A DNA stretch of 64,000 nt, taken from Pteria penguin. Lineage: Eukaryota > Mollusca > Bivalvia > Pterioida > Pteriidae. The stretch is from NCBI GenBank assembly GCA_035048485.1, contig CM068588.1:28662769-28726768 (forward strand). The letters run 5' to 3'. The notes under the pieces were generated by a model. The model saw only the letters and a list, made by a program, of their open reading frames with translations. It was not told the DNA's origin and did not search any database. Shown piece after piece: positions 11,560 to 25,900 of this stretch; positions within the stretch are counted from its first letter, which is position 1, and each line of letters opens with the position of its first letter. The translations under genes were made by a program, and so were the position numbers.

Positions 11560-13020
11560 ACTGAAGAATGCCGTTTACACTGTCAGTGTTACATATCCTA
11601 CAGAATGCTGTAAACCCTGTCAGTGTTACACATACTACAGAATGCTGTAAACCCTGTCAGTGTTACACATACTACAGAATGCTGTAAACCCTGTCAGTGT
11701 TACAAATACTAAATGCTGTCAACAATGTCAATGTTACACATAATACAGAATGCTGTCAACACTGTCAGTGCTACATATACTACAGAATGCTGTCATCAGT
11801 CAGTGCTGTATACACTACAGAATGCTGTCTATACTGTCAGTGCTGCACATATCGCAGAATGCTGTTAACTGTCAGTGTTGTACATAAAATGGAATGTTGT
11901 CAACACTGTCAGTGTTGTACATACAACAGAATGCTGTCAACATAACATACGTTTAAAGAATGTTGTCAACACTGTCGGTGCTTCACTCCTATAGAATACT
12001 GTCATCTCAGTCAGTATTACATTTATTACAGTTCTGTTATCACTGTCATTACAGCACATACCACAGAATGCTTTTAACACTCAGTACTACAAATACTGTA
12101 AAGAATGTTGTCAGCAGTCACTGCTGCACATACTACAGGATGCTGCTCATACTGTCAGTGCTGCACAAACTACAAAATGCTGTAATCAGTCAGTGCTTCA
12201 CTTAGAGTGCTGTTATTACTGCCAGCACAGCACATACAACATGCTCTAAACCCTGTCAGTGCTGCACATACTACAGAATGCTGTCTACACTACCAATGCT
12301 ACACATACTAGAGAATACAGTCCAGTATCAGTGCTATACTTACCATAAAATGCTGTCAACGGTCAGTGTTAAACATACTGTAAAATGTTGTAAACACTGT
12401 CAGTGCTACACATACTACAGAATGCTTTCAGTGTTAAACATACTGCAAATGCTGTCTAAACTGTCAGTGTTAAACATACTACAGAATGCTGTAAACAATG
12501 TCAATGTTACACATGTTACAGAATGCCCTTAACACTGTCAGTGCTACACATACTACAGAATGCTATTAACACTGTCATTGTTATACATACTACAGAATGC
12601 TGTTAACACTGTCAGTATTACACATACTACAGACTGCTGTCAACACTGTCAATGTTATACATACTACAGGATGCTGTTAACACTGTCAGTGTTACACATA
12701 CTACAGAATGCTGTTAACACTGTCAGTGTTATACATACTACAGAATGTTGTTAACACTGTCATTGTTATACATACTACAGAATGCTGTTAACTGTCAGTA
12801 TTACACATACTACAGACTGCTGTCAACACTGTCAGTGTTATACATACTACAGAATGCTGTTAACACTGTCAGTATTACACATACTACAGAATGCTGTCAA
12901 CACTGTCAGTGTTATACATACTACAGAATGCGGTCTACACTGTCAGTGTTATACATGCTACAGAATGCGGTCTACACTGTCAGTGCTGCACATACTACAG
13001 TATATTGTCTGCAAAGACAG
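11560..13020. repeat. Minisatellite, about 38-base unit
   Basis: About 35-40 copies of a unit built on CTACAGAATGCTGTCAACAC followed by TGTCAGTGTTACACATA. Units vary in length by a few bases. This breaks and restarts the Cys-rich open frames seen in all plus-strand phases. Confidence 0.95.
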
Positions 13021-14510
13021 TGCTATATAATGGTTGATGGTTGCAAAATTAAAAAATTTAAAAAAATGTCACTTTTGTGTTACACACCCTCGCTAATGTA
13101 AATCAATAAACTACTTAATCTTGATATCTTAATGATTAATCAGATCTGAAAAAAACATTTATGTGACAAACATTCATGTGACAAGTTGATATGTCAAAGG
13201 TCAATATCAGTCACCACCTTTAATTTGTACCAATGTTTGATATTTCAGGTATGTACCTAAAGGTGTATTAATGTGTTTCATGTCTGTATCGATATTTACA
13301 AGCAATTCATATTTTTCAGCTAAAGTGAATATTTGTTAGGGTCCAAAGATGGCGGGTATTGAATTCAAAATTCACATGCAATTTTCAAAACTATTCATCA
13401 ATATATCCTGTATGCTTAATAATTAGCACTTATCAAAGATTAACAAAAAATATTACAAACTGACATAAACTATTACAAACTGGATTATCTATTTATCATG
13501 ATCTTCTAGTGCGCAAAATGTCATGATCACTTTATTTTGAAAATTCAAAAGGAAAGTCATTATTTTGTCTGCTCTCATAATCAGACATTTATTTCTATTG
13601 TGGAGGTCTGTGTATTTAGGTTGATGACGCTCTTTTCATGAAAACTGTCTATGTGTGTGTTCTTAGGCCTTATTGTCTGACATTCAGTGTTAGGAATTAA
13701 TTTAAGTCTGGCTTTCCCCAATGAAGCTGGATGAAATTATTTCACAAAAATGATGTCTTTAACCTTTGAAGAGTATTCTTCATCTTGCCTTTTTATCTTC
13801 TTGAAAGATGAATTCATTATTTTTTATTTTCAGTCAATATTTTTATCACATAAAAAAGACTGCTTTACATTTACATTATTCTGATGGATCACTAAATTAA
13901 GATCTGATCGGTAAAAATATTTGTCACATTGTTTGAACATGATTATCTATGTCATTTCATATTCCAGCACAATGTATTTAAATAAACAATAAATTAGAAA
14001 TTAAATGAAGAACAGTTTTTAAGTCACTCCACTTTCAGTGGTACAAAATGTATATTTTAAACCTCTGAACCCAAAATGAAGAGAGACTGTTTGATGTTGC
14101 AATCATTAATGGAGGGAATGGATTGGCAATGTTTTATAAACTGTTCCGTCACGCTTCAGTAAGACTGTCATTCCTTCATTAAGCATTTATGATCACAGAA
14201 ATAAAATCTCAAATTTTCATTCGGAAGGTTTTATGATGAAGCGTTCCACTGCATAATGAAATACTCATATTTTTTATGGTGTGTCAACAGAATGTCTGAT
14301 GTAATAGAAACAAATTTCAACATTTTTTTTCCTATTAAAATTTGATCCAAGCATAGAGAAAATACCCCTACTGAGTTTAATTATCATTTTTTATTATCCC
14401 AATTAAAATCAAACAGAAATATCTACTGAACAGATCATTTTTCAGCATAGTAAATTATATTTATAAACTTAAGAGTTATCTACCTTTTAAGAGAATTGTT
14501 CCAAATTTAA
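13021..14510. other. Intergenic stretch, nothing recognised
   Basis: AT-rich sequence of about 1.5 kb with no long open frame, no splice-like exon and no clear repeat. Confidence 0.5.
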
Positions 14511-15195
14511 GAAATCAACCAGTCTCAGTCTCACTGTAGAGATTAACCAGTCTTATTATATGAGTCAACCAGTCTCATTGTAGAAATTAATCAGTCTCAC
14601 TGTAGAAAATAACCAGTCTCACTGCAGAAATTAACCAGTTTAACTGCAGAAATCAACCCCTCTGATTGCAGAAATCAACCACTCTGATTGCAGAAATTAA
14701 CCAGTCTCATTGTAGAAATTAACCAGTCTCACTGTAGAAATCAACCAGTCTCTCTGTAGATATCAACCAGTCTCAATTACATTATAGAAATTAATCAGTC
14801 TTATCAACAGAATCAACCACTCTCACTGTAGAAATCAACCCATCTCTTTGTAAGTACTGAAAAGGGATCCATGAATCAACCTGTCTTGCTGTAGAAATTA
14901 ACCAGAAATCAACCAGTCTCATTGTAGAAATTAACCAGTCTTAATGCAGAAATCAACCACTCCAAATGTAGAAATTAACCAGTCTCATTGTAGAAATCAA
15001 CAAATCTCACTGTAGAAATCAACCAGTCTCTCTGTAAGTACTGAATGGGGATCAATGAATCAACCAGTCTCAGTCTTACTGTATAAATTAACCAGTCTCA
15101 TTGCAGAGATCAACCACTCTCTTTGTAGAAATGAACATGTCTCACTGTAGAAATCAACTTGTAGAAATCTACCAGTCTCACTGTAAGTACTGCAT
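14511..15195. repeat. Minisatellite, about 20-22-base unit
   Basis: Many diverged copies of GTAGAAATCAACCAGTCTCA. An internal larger block containing TCTCTGTAAGTACTGAA(T/A)AGGGATC(C/A)ATGAATCAAC recurs about three times, which suggests amplification of longer segments. Confidence 0.92.
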
Positions 15196-15539
15196 GAATA
15201 GGGATCCATGATATTTTTCAATACATCTAGTTAGAATGATAGGGGATGTCAGTCATACTTTGCCCTGTTATACACACTTGCGCACATCTACAACAAAGAT
15301 GTATGTACATTGTAAATATGGTACACATGCATGTAAATAAAGTATTCAAACATATGCATATGTGGATGGACAACACTTACGCAAATGAGAAGACACAAAG
15401 TATGTATGGCAAAGGCATACACAAATTAATTTGTTTTTGCTGTATTAGAATATGATTTCACTTAATGTATTATTCTTAAGAAAGCAAGACATGACCTGAT
15501 TTAATCATTGCAAACAGTACAAAGAAGTATACACATGTA

Positions 15540-15695
15540 TGATACAGACTTACACATTTGTATGTTAGACACACATGTTAGACACAGGGTGTCAGGCTTA
15601 CACACTTGTATGTTAGACACACATGTTAGACATAATGTGTCAAGCTTACACACTTGTATGTTAGACAAACATGCTGGACACAGTGTGTCAGGCTT
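15540..15695. repeat. Short tandem repeat, about 50-base unit, 3 copies
   Basis: Three copies of a unit with CTTACACACTTGTATGTTAG then ACACACATGTTAGACA and a (A/G)GTGTGTCAGGCTT segment. Confidence 0.85.
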
Positions 15696-15699
15696 TTGA

Positions 15700-16791
15700 A
15701 GCAGACACATTATGGCACACAAAGTTGAATTGCATGTACTAAATATCAAATTGGGTGGGTGTAAACGTTAATGAAATGAACACATTTTGTTCCATTGAAA
15801 ACCAATAAGTAAATATAAATATCATCATGAAAATGACTACATGTAAATACCAAGTAAAATGGTTTACAATACAACCTGAAGAAAAGTGAAGGTCATACAT
15901 GTACAACTGATGTTACATCTCAAATAATCAAAAGCCTCAATATAAAAAGATGTACAAAAAAAAAAACAGAATTACAACATTGAGAACACATGTACATATA
16001 GCAAAAAATGTAAAAGTTTGTTGATTTACCGCTGGGAAGGAAGCATGTAGATGTAACTTGCATAGGTACATAACCACAGACTTGTGTAACACAACTGCTG
16101 TCATAAATAGAAATGAATAGTACCAACAGAATCTGTGCAGTTGAAATATTTTACCGCTAAAATGTTGAGAGATTTTTTTCTTTTTTCTTCAAGCTAAATC
16201 AATAGTACTTAAAAAAAAACCTGGAGTGCGTACAATATATAAATAAACATTCATTATGATTCATGAAAAATGCATGTTCAAATTTGTATACATAATGTTT
16301 GATTGCTATACATACAATGCCACATCTAATGTTATACGCATGAAAATTTCACTAGAAATGTCCAGTGAAAAATATGAAAAATGGATGATAAATATGTAAA
16401 GTTTTGTCTGTAATGTACATCCGATGTATTGCACGTTGAAAGTGGTGAGCCCATACACCACACTGATAAGTTTTAAATATCACAATCTCATTTTCAAACG
16501 GTGGATTTCAATATATCAACAGCAGTGACAATAAGCAATATAAGAAAATACTGAACAAATACATACATGTACCGTACTTGTGAAGTCAAAACAAATGCAG
16601 AAAAATCACTACTTCAAGGTTGACTTTGATCAATTGATTGTGTGATTTTTTTTTTAACTTAAAATATTTCAAAATGTTATCAGTCAGTTTGAAACATTGG
16701 AAATTCTTTTCTGAACAGAAAAAATGTTGACAAAAAAGTCTGGTAACTTGAATGTCAATAATGTAAAAGGCCATGATCTATTATGGTAATT
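15700..16791. other. Region downstream of the receptor stop codon
   Basis: The 3' UTR of the minus-strand receptor gene must run from 16791 toward lower positions. I could not place a convincing polyadenylation signal. No coding exon was seen. Confidence 0.45.
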
Positions 16792-16969
16792 TTAACCTAT
16801 GACCTCTAAATATTCTTGAGATCCACCAGGTTCTATCTTTGCCTTGAGAGGCTGATGTTCACTAGATTCATCATCTTCTGATATAAAATTTGAGATTTCA
16901 ACTCCGATTTCTTGGAATGAAGGTCGATCTTTGGGTACATCTGTCCAGCATTGTAACATTAATAAATAT
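16792..16969 (-). CDS. Receptor coding exon 27: end of C-lobe, tail and stop
   Basis: 58 residues (1545-1602) and TAA at 16794-16792. YLLMLQCWTDVPKDRPSF contains the C-W-x5-R-P-S-F motif. The tail is acidic (ISEDDESSEHQP) and ends QEYLEVIG, with a single tyrosine, Y1597. MET has two docking tyrosines in its tail (known). The acceptor is CTTTCAG. Confidence 0.95.
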
Positions 16970-19900
16970 CTGAAAGAATAATCATCAAATAGCAGACTCA
17001 ATAATATTATCACCTTTACATGACCTTTAAAATTAAAGTTGATACATACTTCCTTAATCTATCATACCTGGTATTTGTTAAATCATAATTACATTGTTAG
17101 ATTCTTAAATTTGATGAATTGTCCTATAATGAACAGATCATCAGTTTGTTATCATATTTTGTTAGATGGGTGTTTTACATCACTTTCAAAAATGTTTCTG
17201 TTATATCGCGACATGGAAGCTGGAGGTAACCAACCTCTTAATCATAGTGGTGCAATTCGGGAATCGAACCCATATCATCGGCGCCGCAAGCCAAGTGCTT
17301 AACTACTACACCAAGACTGCCCCTATATGCTATTTTGGAAATTGAAGATCCTGAAATTTGTAGAAGCTGGGTCCATTTTAGAAAATTACTGACCACACTA
17401 TGATATTTTCACCTTTTTGACGGTAGTCAGTGTTCAGATTTGGAGTCGAGACCCTGAAAACACACCACTCTTCTAAGAAACAGTATCAGACCTCGACTGT
17501 CTCAAAAGACGTCACAAAAGACAAGTGTCGACATCAAGTTTCATCACCAGTTTTCTGAACAATTTCACCATTATGTCCCATATAAAACTACGATTAATAG
17601 TTTACTCAAAGTCAAATTAAGTTCAAGTCAGGTAATCTTAACCTGAAACTGTTTTCAACTCGAGAGAAATTCTGTAGAACTTACACATTCTCTGGGCATT
17701 GTCGTGGTTTCTTTAACCTATGACCTCCATTCAAGTATTCCTTCAGACCACTAGCCTGTACATCTGGATATGGAGTTACTCCTCTTGTTAATAATTCCCA
17801 CAACACTATTCCGTATGACCACTACAATGACAAGTAAATAGAAATTACCTTTCTCCCAGAGGTTTAGAGAGATTACAGTGAATATAGTCAATGTAAGAAG
17901 GTAGCACATTTGATTGAAATGAAACCTAACTCTGAAAAGGTGTCAAGAAATTGCCTGCACTTGGAAATAACCAATTTATCTTTTGGAAAAATTAATATCA
18001 TTGCTGCCCAGATATCATGAAACCATTCCTCCTAACCAGTGCAGGATGAGGATCATGTGACAAGGTACATGTACCGGACATGCCACACATTAAATCTAGA
18101 CTCTCATATATTGGTTGAATATAACAGATAAAGGAATATGACATCTTAATGGGGTCAGAATGGGGGCAGTCATGTAATCTGCCAGAATTCTTGAAATATT
18201 CCTATTCTCTGTACAAATGTAATAAAGATTCAAGAAATCAATATTTGAAGTACAGTAAGACATTTAAAAATCACTGTTGTGGAAATAATGCATACAACAC
18301 AACCTTACACTGAATTTATATTTGTTAAAATTCTGATTTAAGGTCTTGGAAATCATCATACAAGCAGAAAGACTAACAGACAGGCATAAACAACAGCCAC
18401 TATATATGCTCTAAAATTCATCTGGGTACATAAAATGTTGGGGTTGCATGCATCCTTTATATAAAATATGAATATATGCAGGTGAACATCTGCCAATATA
18501 TAAGGTGTTTTTGGTATTTAATTTTAGTTGTCCTTTAAGAAATTACCTGAGTGACTTTTGTTTGAAAAGTTTTTATGGGGAATTCTTGTAATGTAAGGAC
18601 TCAAGAAATCCCTGTAGTGTAAGTACATAGGGAATTCTTGTAAGGACTCAAGAAATCCCTGTAGTGTAAGGATATAGGGAATTCTTGTAATGTAAGGACT
18701 CAAGAAATCCCTGGAGTGTAAGGATATAGAGAATTCTTGTAATTTAAGGACTCAAGAAATCTTTGTAGTGTAAGGATATAGGGAATTCTTGTAATGTAAG
18801 GACTCAAGAAATCCCTGTAGTGTAAGGACATAGGGAATTCTTGTAAGGACTCAAGAAATCCCTGTAGTGTAAGGACATAGGGAATTCTTGTAATGTAAGG
18901 ACTCAAGAAATCCCTGGAGTGTAAGGATATAGAGAATTCTTGTAATGTAAGGACTCAAGAAATCTTTGTAGTGTAAGGATATAGGGAATTCTTGTAATGT
19001 AAGGACTAAAGAAATCCCTGTAGTGTAAGGACATATGGAATTCTTGTAAGGACTCAAGAAATCCCTGTAGTGTAAGGATATAGGGAATTCTTGTAATGTA
19101 AGGACTCAAGAAATCCCTGGAGTGTAAGGATATAGAGAATTCTTGTAATGTAAGGACTCAAGAAATATTTGTAGTGTAAGGATATAGGGAATTCTTGTAA
19201 TGTAAGGACTCAAGAAATCCCTGGAGTGTAAGGATATAGAGAATTCTTGTAATGTAAAGACTCAAGAAATCTTTGTAGTGTAAGGATATAGGGAATTCTT
19301 GTAATGTCAGGACTCAAGAAATCCTGTAGTGTAAGGATATAGGGAAATCTTGTAATGTAAGGACTAAAGAAATCCCTGTAGTGTAAGGATATAGGGAATT
19401 CTTGTAATGTAAGGACAAAAGAAATCTTTGTAGTATAAGGATATAGGGAAATCTTGAAATATAAGGACTAAAGAAATCCCTGTAGTGTAAGGATATAGGG
19501 AATTCTTGTAATGTCAGGACTCAAGAAATCCCTGTAGTGTAAGGATATTGGGAATTCTTGTAATGTCAGGACACAAGAAATCCCTGTAGTGTAAGGATAT
19601 AGGGAATTCTTGAAAAGAAATGAGATCAATAGAATATAAGGATACACAGAATCATTGAAAAGTAGCTTATAGGGAATGAGTGTGGTGTAAAGACATAGGG
19701 AATCTTCATAGTGCAAGGACAAAAGGATATAGAGAATCCTTGCAGCGCAAGGAGAAAGGAAGCCCTTTTGTTACAGATAGTTTTAAAATTCTTTGAATTA
19801 AAAACTTTAATGTAACTTTTACACACATACAAGAAGACAGAACCTTGTAGGTGGGCACATCAAAAGCTACCGGTAAGTGTTGAAACATGAACAATATGAC

Positions 19901-22900
19901 TGCTAAAGGGTACCTGCATTAATGTGGGGCCCTAGTGATACATTCTTTTTTTTCTACTTTTTAATCAATTACATTTATCTAAACTTACGCAGTCTGTTTT
20001 AGAGGAGAAAGCGAGATCATCAATAGCCTCAGGGGCCCACCACTTTTTAACGTCTTTGTTACGACTGTCCTCTGTACTGTAGTATTTGCAGGAGTACATT
20101 TGAGTGATACTGTAGTCTGACACCATTACCACCTTGTCATCGCTCAATCTAGATAAATCATTGTAACATCAAATTTCTGTATTCTGTGATTTTGTAAAAT
20201 CAGTATGAAGGAAAAATTATCCTGTTTTTATACATGTGTGAATAACTAAAGAATCATTTCAAAGTGTATGCTATCCAAGTTTATGACTACACCAAAACAT
20301 AATTTTATCTAATTAAAATGAACAATATTTTTAAATAACTTAAGATATAATGAGCACTTATTATATCTTAATAAATATAACTTTTATCTTTGAAATTATG
20401 ATGAAAGTTTGTATTGAATCTTACGGACATTGCCTTTTACTTTTGATAAAAGACAAACTTTAAGATCAACTCATGGTAAAAAGTTCCGTATTATTCTAAT
20501 TTATCAAGTTTCATAAACAAAAGTAAAGTTCACCAAGCACAGTTTCTGCATTTAAAAGTTTTTTCATATCTTTAACTAGGGAAGATAGCACCTCTTAGAG
20601 CATCCATATTGTACTATCCCAAATTTTACAATCACTAACATTATTTATTGCTATAATAACCAATCAAAATGTAAAGTATTTCTGTTTGTGTCTTATTTTG
20701 TTGTACGAGACTTATTGTGGATGAAATCCTTAAGAACTCTTCATAATGGGGACTTACAGACAATTTCTAGCAGCCAGATTTCCATGCACAATGTGTAGAC
20801 TCTCTAAGTACTCCATGGCTGCTGCTATCTGATTGGCCATTTGTAACAGTTCCATCACAGTTATATTCTGTAAAGCATGGATATATGGCAATCAAATGAA
20901 TAGTAATACAGAAAATCCACCTTGTATAGGGATGTAATACTCAGTGGTTTTAGGATCTAATCACATGTTAAATTTGTGTTAGATGTAAGACATACATTTT
21001 TATATAAATCTATACCTGTAGTAAGGTAAATTCTTAAATTATCAATGAATAAATCATCTATCATTTATAAATTAAACCTAAACAGATAAATCATTATTAC
21101 TGAGGAAAATTTGATAAAAAACAGCTTAAAAGTCTTGTATCTTCTTATGCTGAGATTCTCCCCATCAATTACCTTTGATGAGTCTTTGACATAGTTTTTG
21201 AGATCTCCCCTCTGTAGATATGGTCTGACGATGAAGGGTTCATCAACTGAGGAAAGACTGACCCCTATGATGCTGAGGACATTGGGATGCTGCAGATCCT
21301 TCAGGGTAATACATTGTTTGAGAAACGCATCAATGGTTTCATTGTCTGTACCACAACCTGAAATAAAAATGATATGCATTTGTCCTTGTAATAGAAAGCT
21401 GAAAATCAAATTGAATACATACACACTATAGTAGGCAATGCATTAGCTTTCAAGTGCATTAAAACCAAGTAATATATACAGGACAGAGAGTTGTCAATAA
21501 TGCTACTTAGTGCATTAGACACATTTGTCAGGATAATTTGACACTGTGGTTGAAACCTTAACTTCCAACTTAATTAAACTGTAGAGTCATTTAAAAACAA
21601 GTAGAACTCCTGATATTTTTTACTTTATATATTTCTCTTAGTACTGTAAGTTCAAATGAGTGAGAATCAACTGTCTATCAAGTTCTACAGAGTAGATAGT
21701 GAGCCACTGTACAAACTACCTGCATTATAGATCAACATCAATATAACATTATACATACCCTGAAGAGCTTTCAAGGAGACAGGCACCTCTTGTTCTGTAG
21801 CATCAGCATCTTTACAAGTCCTATACTGAGCTTCATAAGTATTGCCATAAGTACCTGTGTAATATATTAAACTTTCATGTCAAATACACAATATTTCACT
21901 TCTGACAAGTATAAGTTCAGATTGGTTTCTATAAGCTAGGAAGACCCCAATGATTATTTTATTTATACCAATCATTAAGTAATGGAAGTGCTGCCACCTA
22001 CCTTTGCCAATAAGTTCTCCAATACTGAGTTTACTGCGTAGTATAAGGAAGTTGTTGATGCTTTGTCGACATGCTTCATCTTCTATTCGAGCCAGGAGTT
22101 CACTTATATAAGAACTGCAATCTATAAGATCAAATAAAAAGTAAACCTAACAGTTTGGAAGCAGAGATAATTTCTTTCATATATAAGTGAGATAGCTACT
22201 TGTTATATTACTTTAAATTTAAAATAAAAAAACTTATCAAGAATGATAACAGAACTATCATAATGAATGACAAAACTGACAAGTTGTCATAATGATGTCT
22301 GAACATATAAAAGATTTTGATGACCTACATTTGTCTATTACCTTGACCTTGACATACTGACCTTGATCAGGTATTTGCCCATTCACATCAGCCTTTACAG
22401 ACACGTGATTCATGCCTAAGTCCTCCTCCTCATCCTTGAGCACCTCCTCCTTGAGCATGTCAGGGATTCCTCCTTTGGGAGGGGTTGTCTTCTTCTGACG
22501 TCGTATGATACAGATGGTTAGTAAGATAATGATAAGAATGATGGGAAGGGCTACACCCAGGATGATCCCCCACGTCATGTTCGTACGCTTTTCTTCAGGT
22601 TGGTCTTTGTAATAACTAATATAACCAATATCCTTACGGAAAAATCCTATCTTCAACTGAAAGAAAGGTAGTACATGTATATATATATATATATATATTC
22701 CTCATAAAAGTATGATGTACACAGACTAGGTCTGTTTTCATGAAACAAGCATTATGAGAGTATTGCTGAAGCAATACATGTCCCCTTCCATCATCAATAA
22801 ATTTTACAATACACATTCATAAGAGGCTGACACTGTAAATACATTTATATATAATATTTCTAATATATACTTATATACATTTATGTACAATGCATATGTG

Positions 22901-25900
22901 AGTCATACTATAATAGATGATTAACATTTTCCCCACTATATGTAAATTCTAGAAGCATGCAATATGTAACTGAGAAACAATTAAAATGTAACAAATTTAC
23001 ACAACATAAAAAGAGGGCATGAAGAAGCAGAAACATAGGAGCCCATAACTCAGAAATAAAGAGAATCCCACGAAAAAGGAATGTCATCTGTAACTCTGCT
23101 ACATAGAACAGTGTACCAACTTTCAATAAAATACCTTAAAGTTAGCATGAAAAAGTGCTGAAAAACAGAAATTTTTATTGATTTTCAGTCAACAATGGGC
23201 TATAATTTAGTGAAAAATTAACGAAATCAAAAACAACACAAACTCAATCTGTAACTCTGCTATATCAGTGTAACATTTTCCAATCAAAAACCTTAAAGCT
23301 AAAGCTTAAAAACTTCAAGAAAACAGAATTTTCATTGCTTTTCAGTCAATAAAGGGTCATGATTCAGTAAAAAAATTAGGGATATACCATGAAATGCAAA
23401 CCTGATATGTAACTTTACTATACAGAACAATGTACTAACTCAAAATCAAAAACCTCAAAGTTCAAAGTTTAATTTACATATGTCTGGGAAACAGAATTTT
23501 CATTAATTTTGGGTCATTAACGGGCCATCATTCAGTAAATATTAACAAAATCCTACAAAATGTGAATTTCATCTGTAACTCTCCTATATAGAACAGCCCA
23601 CCAACTTTAAGTGACAGACAGACAGACAGACTGAGACAAAACCTTTAGTACCCCACCCAGGTTTCACTGATGGAAGACTAATAATTACATCATTCTTCGA
23701 TTGTCATACATGTATTTTAGATTTTTCTTTGGAGCCAGTGTGGTTCAGCGCATGAGGTGTAAGGCTTGTGACTGAAGAGTCCTGGGTTTGACTCCTGCCT
23801 TGGCACACTAATGTTCCATCTTTCTTCCACATGAGACATTGAGAACCGAGGTTCAGTGTCACAGTACATATAACACTAAATGATCTGTTGCAAAGGTTTA
23901 AATTTTCTTTGTGATGTGTCAGGCAGATACTGTCACTATATACATGAAATAATGGTGGAGTGACCTAACAGAATCAATCATTCCTTCTTGTGTATAGTAC
24001 CTGGTAGTAAATCTGTAATGTTTTTGCTCTGGCAGGTCAAACATTATGGCAGTATAGGAAGAAAATGACTAGTGACTGCATTTACTTACTGTTACAGGTG
24101 CCCTGCCCTGGTTGTCGATGCCATCAGGTTTCTTGGGAGGTTCACAGGTAATGGCAGTATCAGAAGCACTAACATCATTACAGGTTTTCTTCCCCACAAT
24201 TATCTTTACATCTTTAATCATTGGATTAATACTGCGGAATTTACCCTATAAGTAATAAGTAACCTCTTATTTCATTGAAAATTATGGTTTTGAGTACATA
24301 ATTAAAAACAAGAATATCAGTAAAACTGATGGATACTCCCCGAACTGCATCAAACTAATGACAATTTTTCTGTAGAATTATCATGAAATGTTGGTAAATT
24401 CCTGAAATTTAAGCCTTGTAATTTGCAATAAATTTGAAATATACAATAATAATCAAAGAAAAATAATTACTACTCCTATACATGAAAACAAGAGGTCTGT
24501 GTTGGCTTACATCTCTCAACCGAGCACTTCAGCAAATGCTATCATAAGAACCATCAAAATTTTCTCCAGTTAAAAGTTCATTTCATAATCCAACACCATA
24601 ACAAAACTGCATCCCTCTAAGACACTGTTATACCTTTAGTTTTCATTCTATGAAACTTGACAAAAGTTTCTCTTTAAAAAGGAGGGTTGCCTCCTGGATC
24701 TACCTCGCCCTGTCTAGGGACTACCCTAGAGCTGATCTAACCATAATACATAATACCATAATATCCTCTAAGAACTTTATTTCTGCCAAATTTTTTCAAA
24801 AATCTGATAAAATGTTTTTCTCCTTCTTTATATGGGATTGGTTATACAACCAAATATGTATAACACCACAAAAAAACCCACTTTTAATAACATCCTTCTA
24901 GATCATTTTGATACCTTTGGTTTGTTTATTTATGCTACTGGTCTCTTCAAAGGAGAGGCATTCTGGGACATATGTTGCCTCACTTCTGACAGATCTGACT
25001 TTAAACACTTATAGGGGACAGTAAGTACTTTATCCCTACCAATTTTTATCTAAATATCTTCAGTGGTTCTGAAGAAGAAAGAGAAAATATTGAAAGTTTA
25101 TTGATGACGGACAACTGACCTGCTCTATTCAGTCTTTCAATCCGGTGAAATAAAATCAATTACTACTGACCTTAATGACGAGCTTTTGTTTGTTGACATA
25201 CTTAATGGTCTTCTCTCCCTCTGGTAAATCTCTCACATCAGGGTCAGGGTAATACTTTATGGGCTCAAACGTTTTCTGACGAGATAGATTATGATAGGTG
25301 GTGACCCCATCCAGATTAAGGCCATAGTGAACCTCCATGGGATTGGTCTCAGAGTAGTTTTTTCCATTTAATATGACAGAGGGGGCATTACATAAAAGGT
25401 AATGCTGCTGACTAGGAATAAGCAAGTGTTGGCATGTCTGCAAAACAATCATAGTAATATTCATATACATACACTCATTATTGTTTACACCACACTATGT
25501 TTATTTCAATCATAGGAACGTAACTAGTCCACTATAAGAATGTAACCATTACCCTAAAGGGCTCAAATCATTCACTTATAGTGATGTAATCATTTCCCTA
25601 CAGAGATGTTATCATTCACACATAATGAAGTAATCATTTACCTATTGGGATGTAACCATAATCCTACAAGGATGTAACCTTTACCTTATAGTGATGTAAT
25701 CATTACCCTACAGAGATGTAATCATTCCAATATAGTGATGTAATCATTTACCTATTTGGATGTAATCATTATCCTTCAGGGTATAACCATTATGCTGCGG
25801 GGATGTAACTTTTTCCTTATAAAGATGTAATCATTACCCAACAGAGATGTAATCATTTCTTATGGGGATGTAATCATTACCCTATAGGGATGTAACCATT

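Noticed and set aside
11697..13101. Cys-rich small open frames in three plus-strand phases
   Set aside because: These are translations of the 38-base minisatellite. Length changes break the frame repeatedly.
21198..21431. Plus-strand open frame of 77 codons
   Set aside because: It is a shadow of the kinase exon at 21173-21357.
16792..22121. Kinase part as a decayed pseudogene
   Set aside because: All seven exons have intact splice sites and frames with no stop or frameshift. The changed catalytic residues sit in an otherwise conserved domain.
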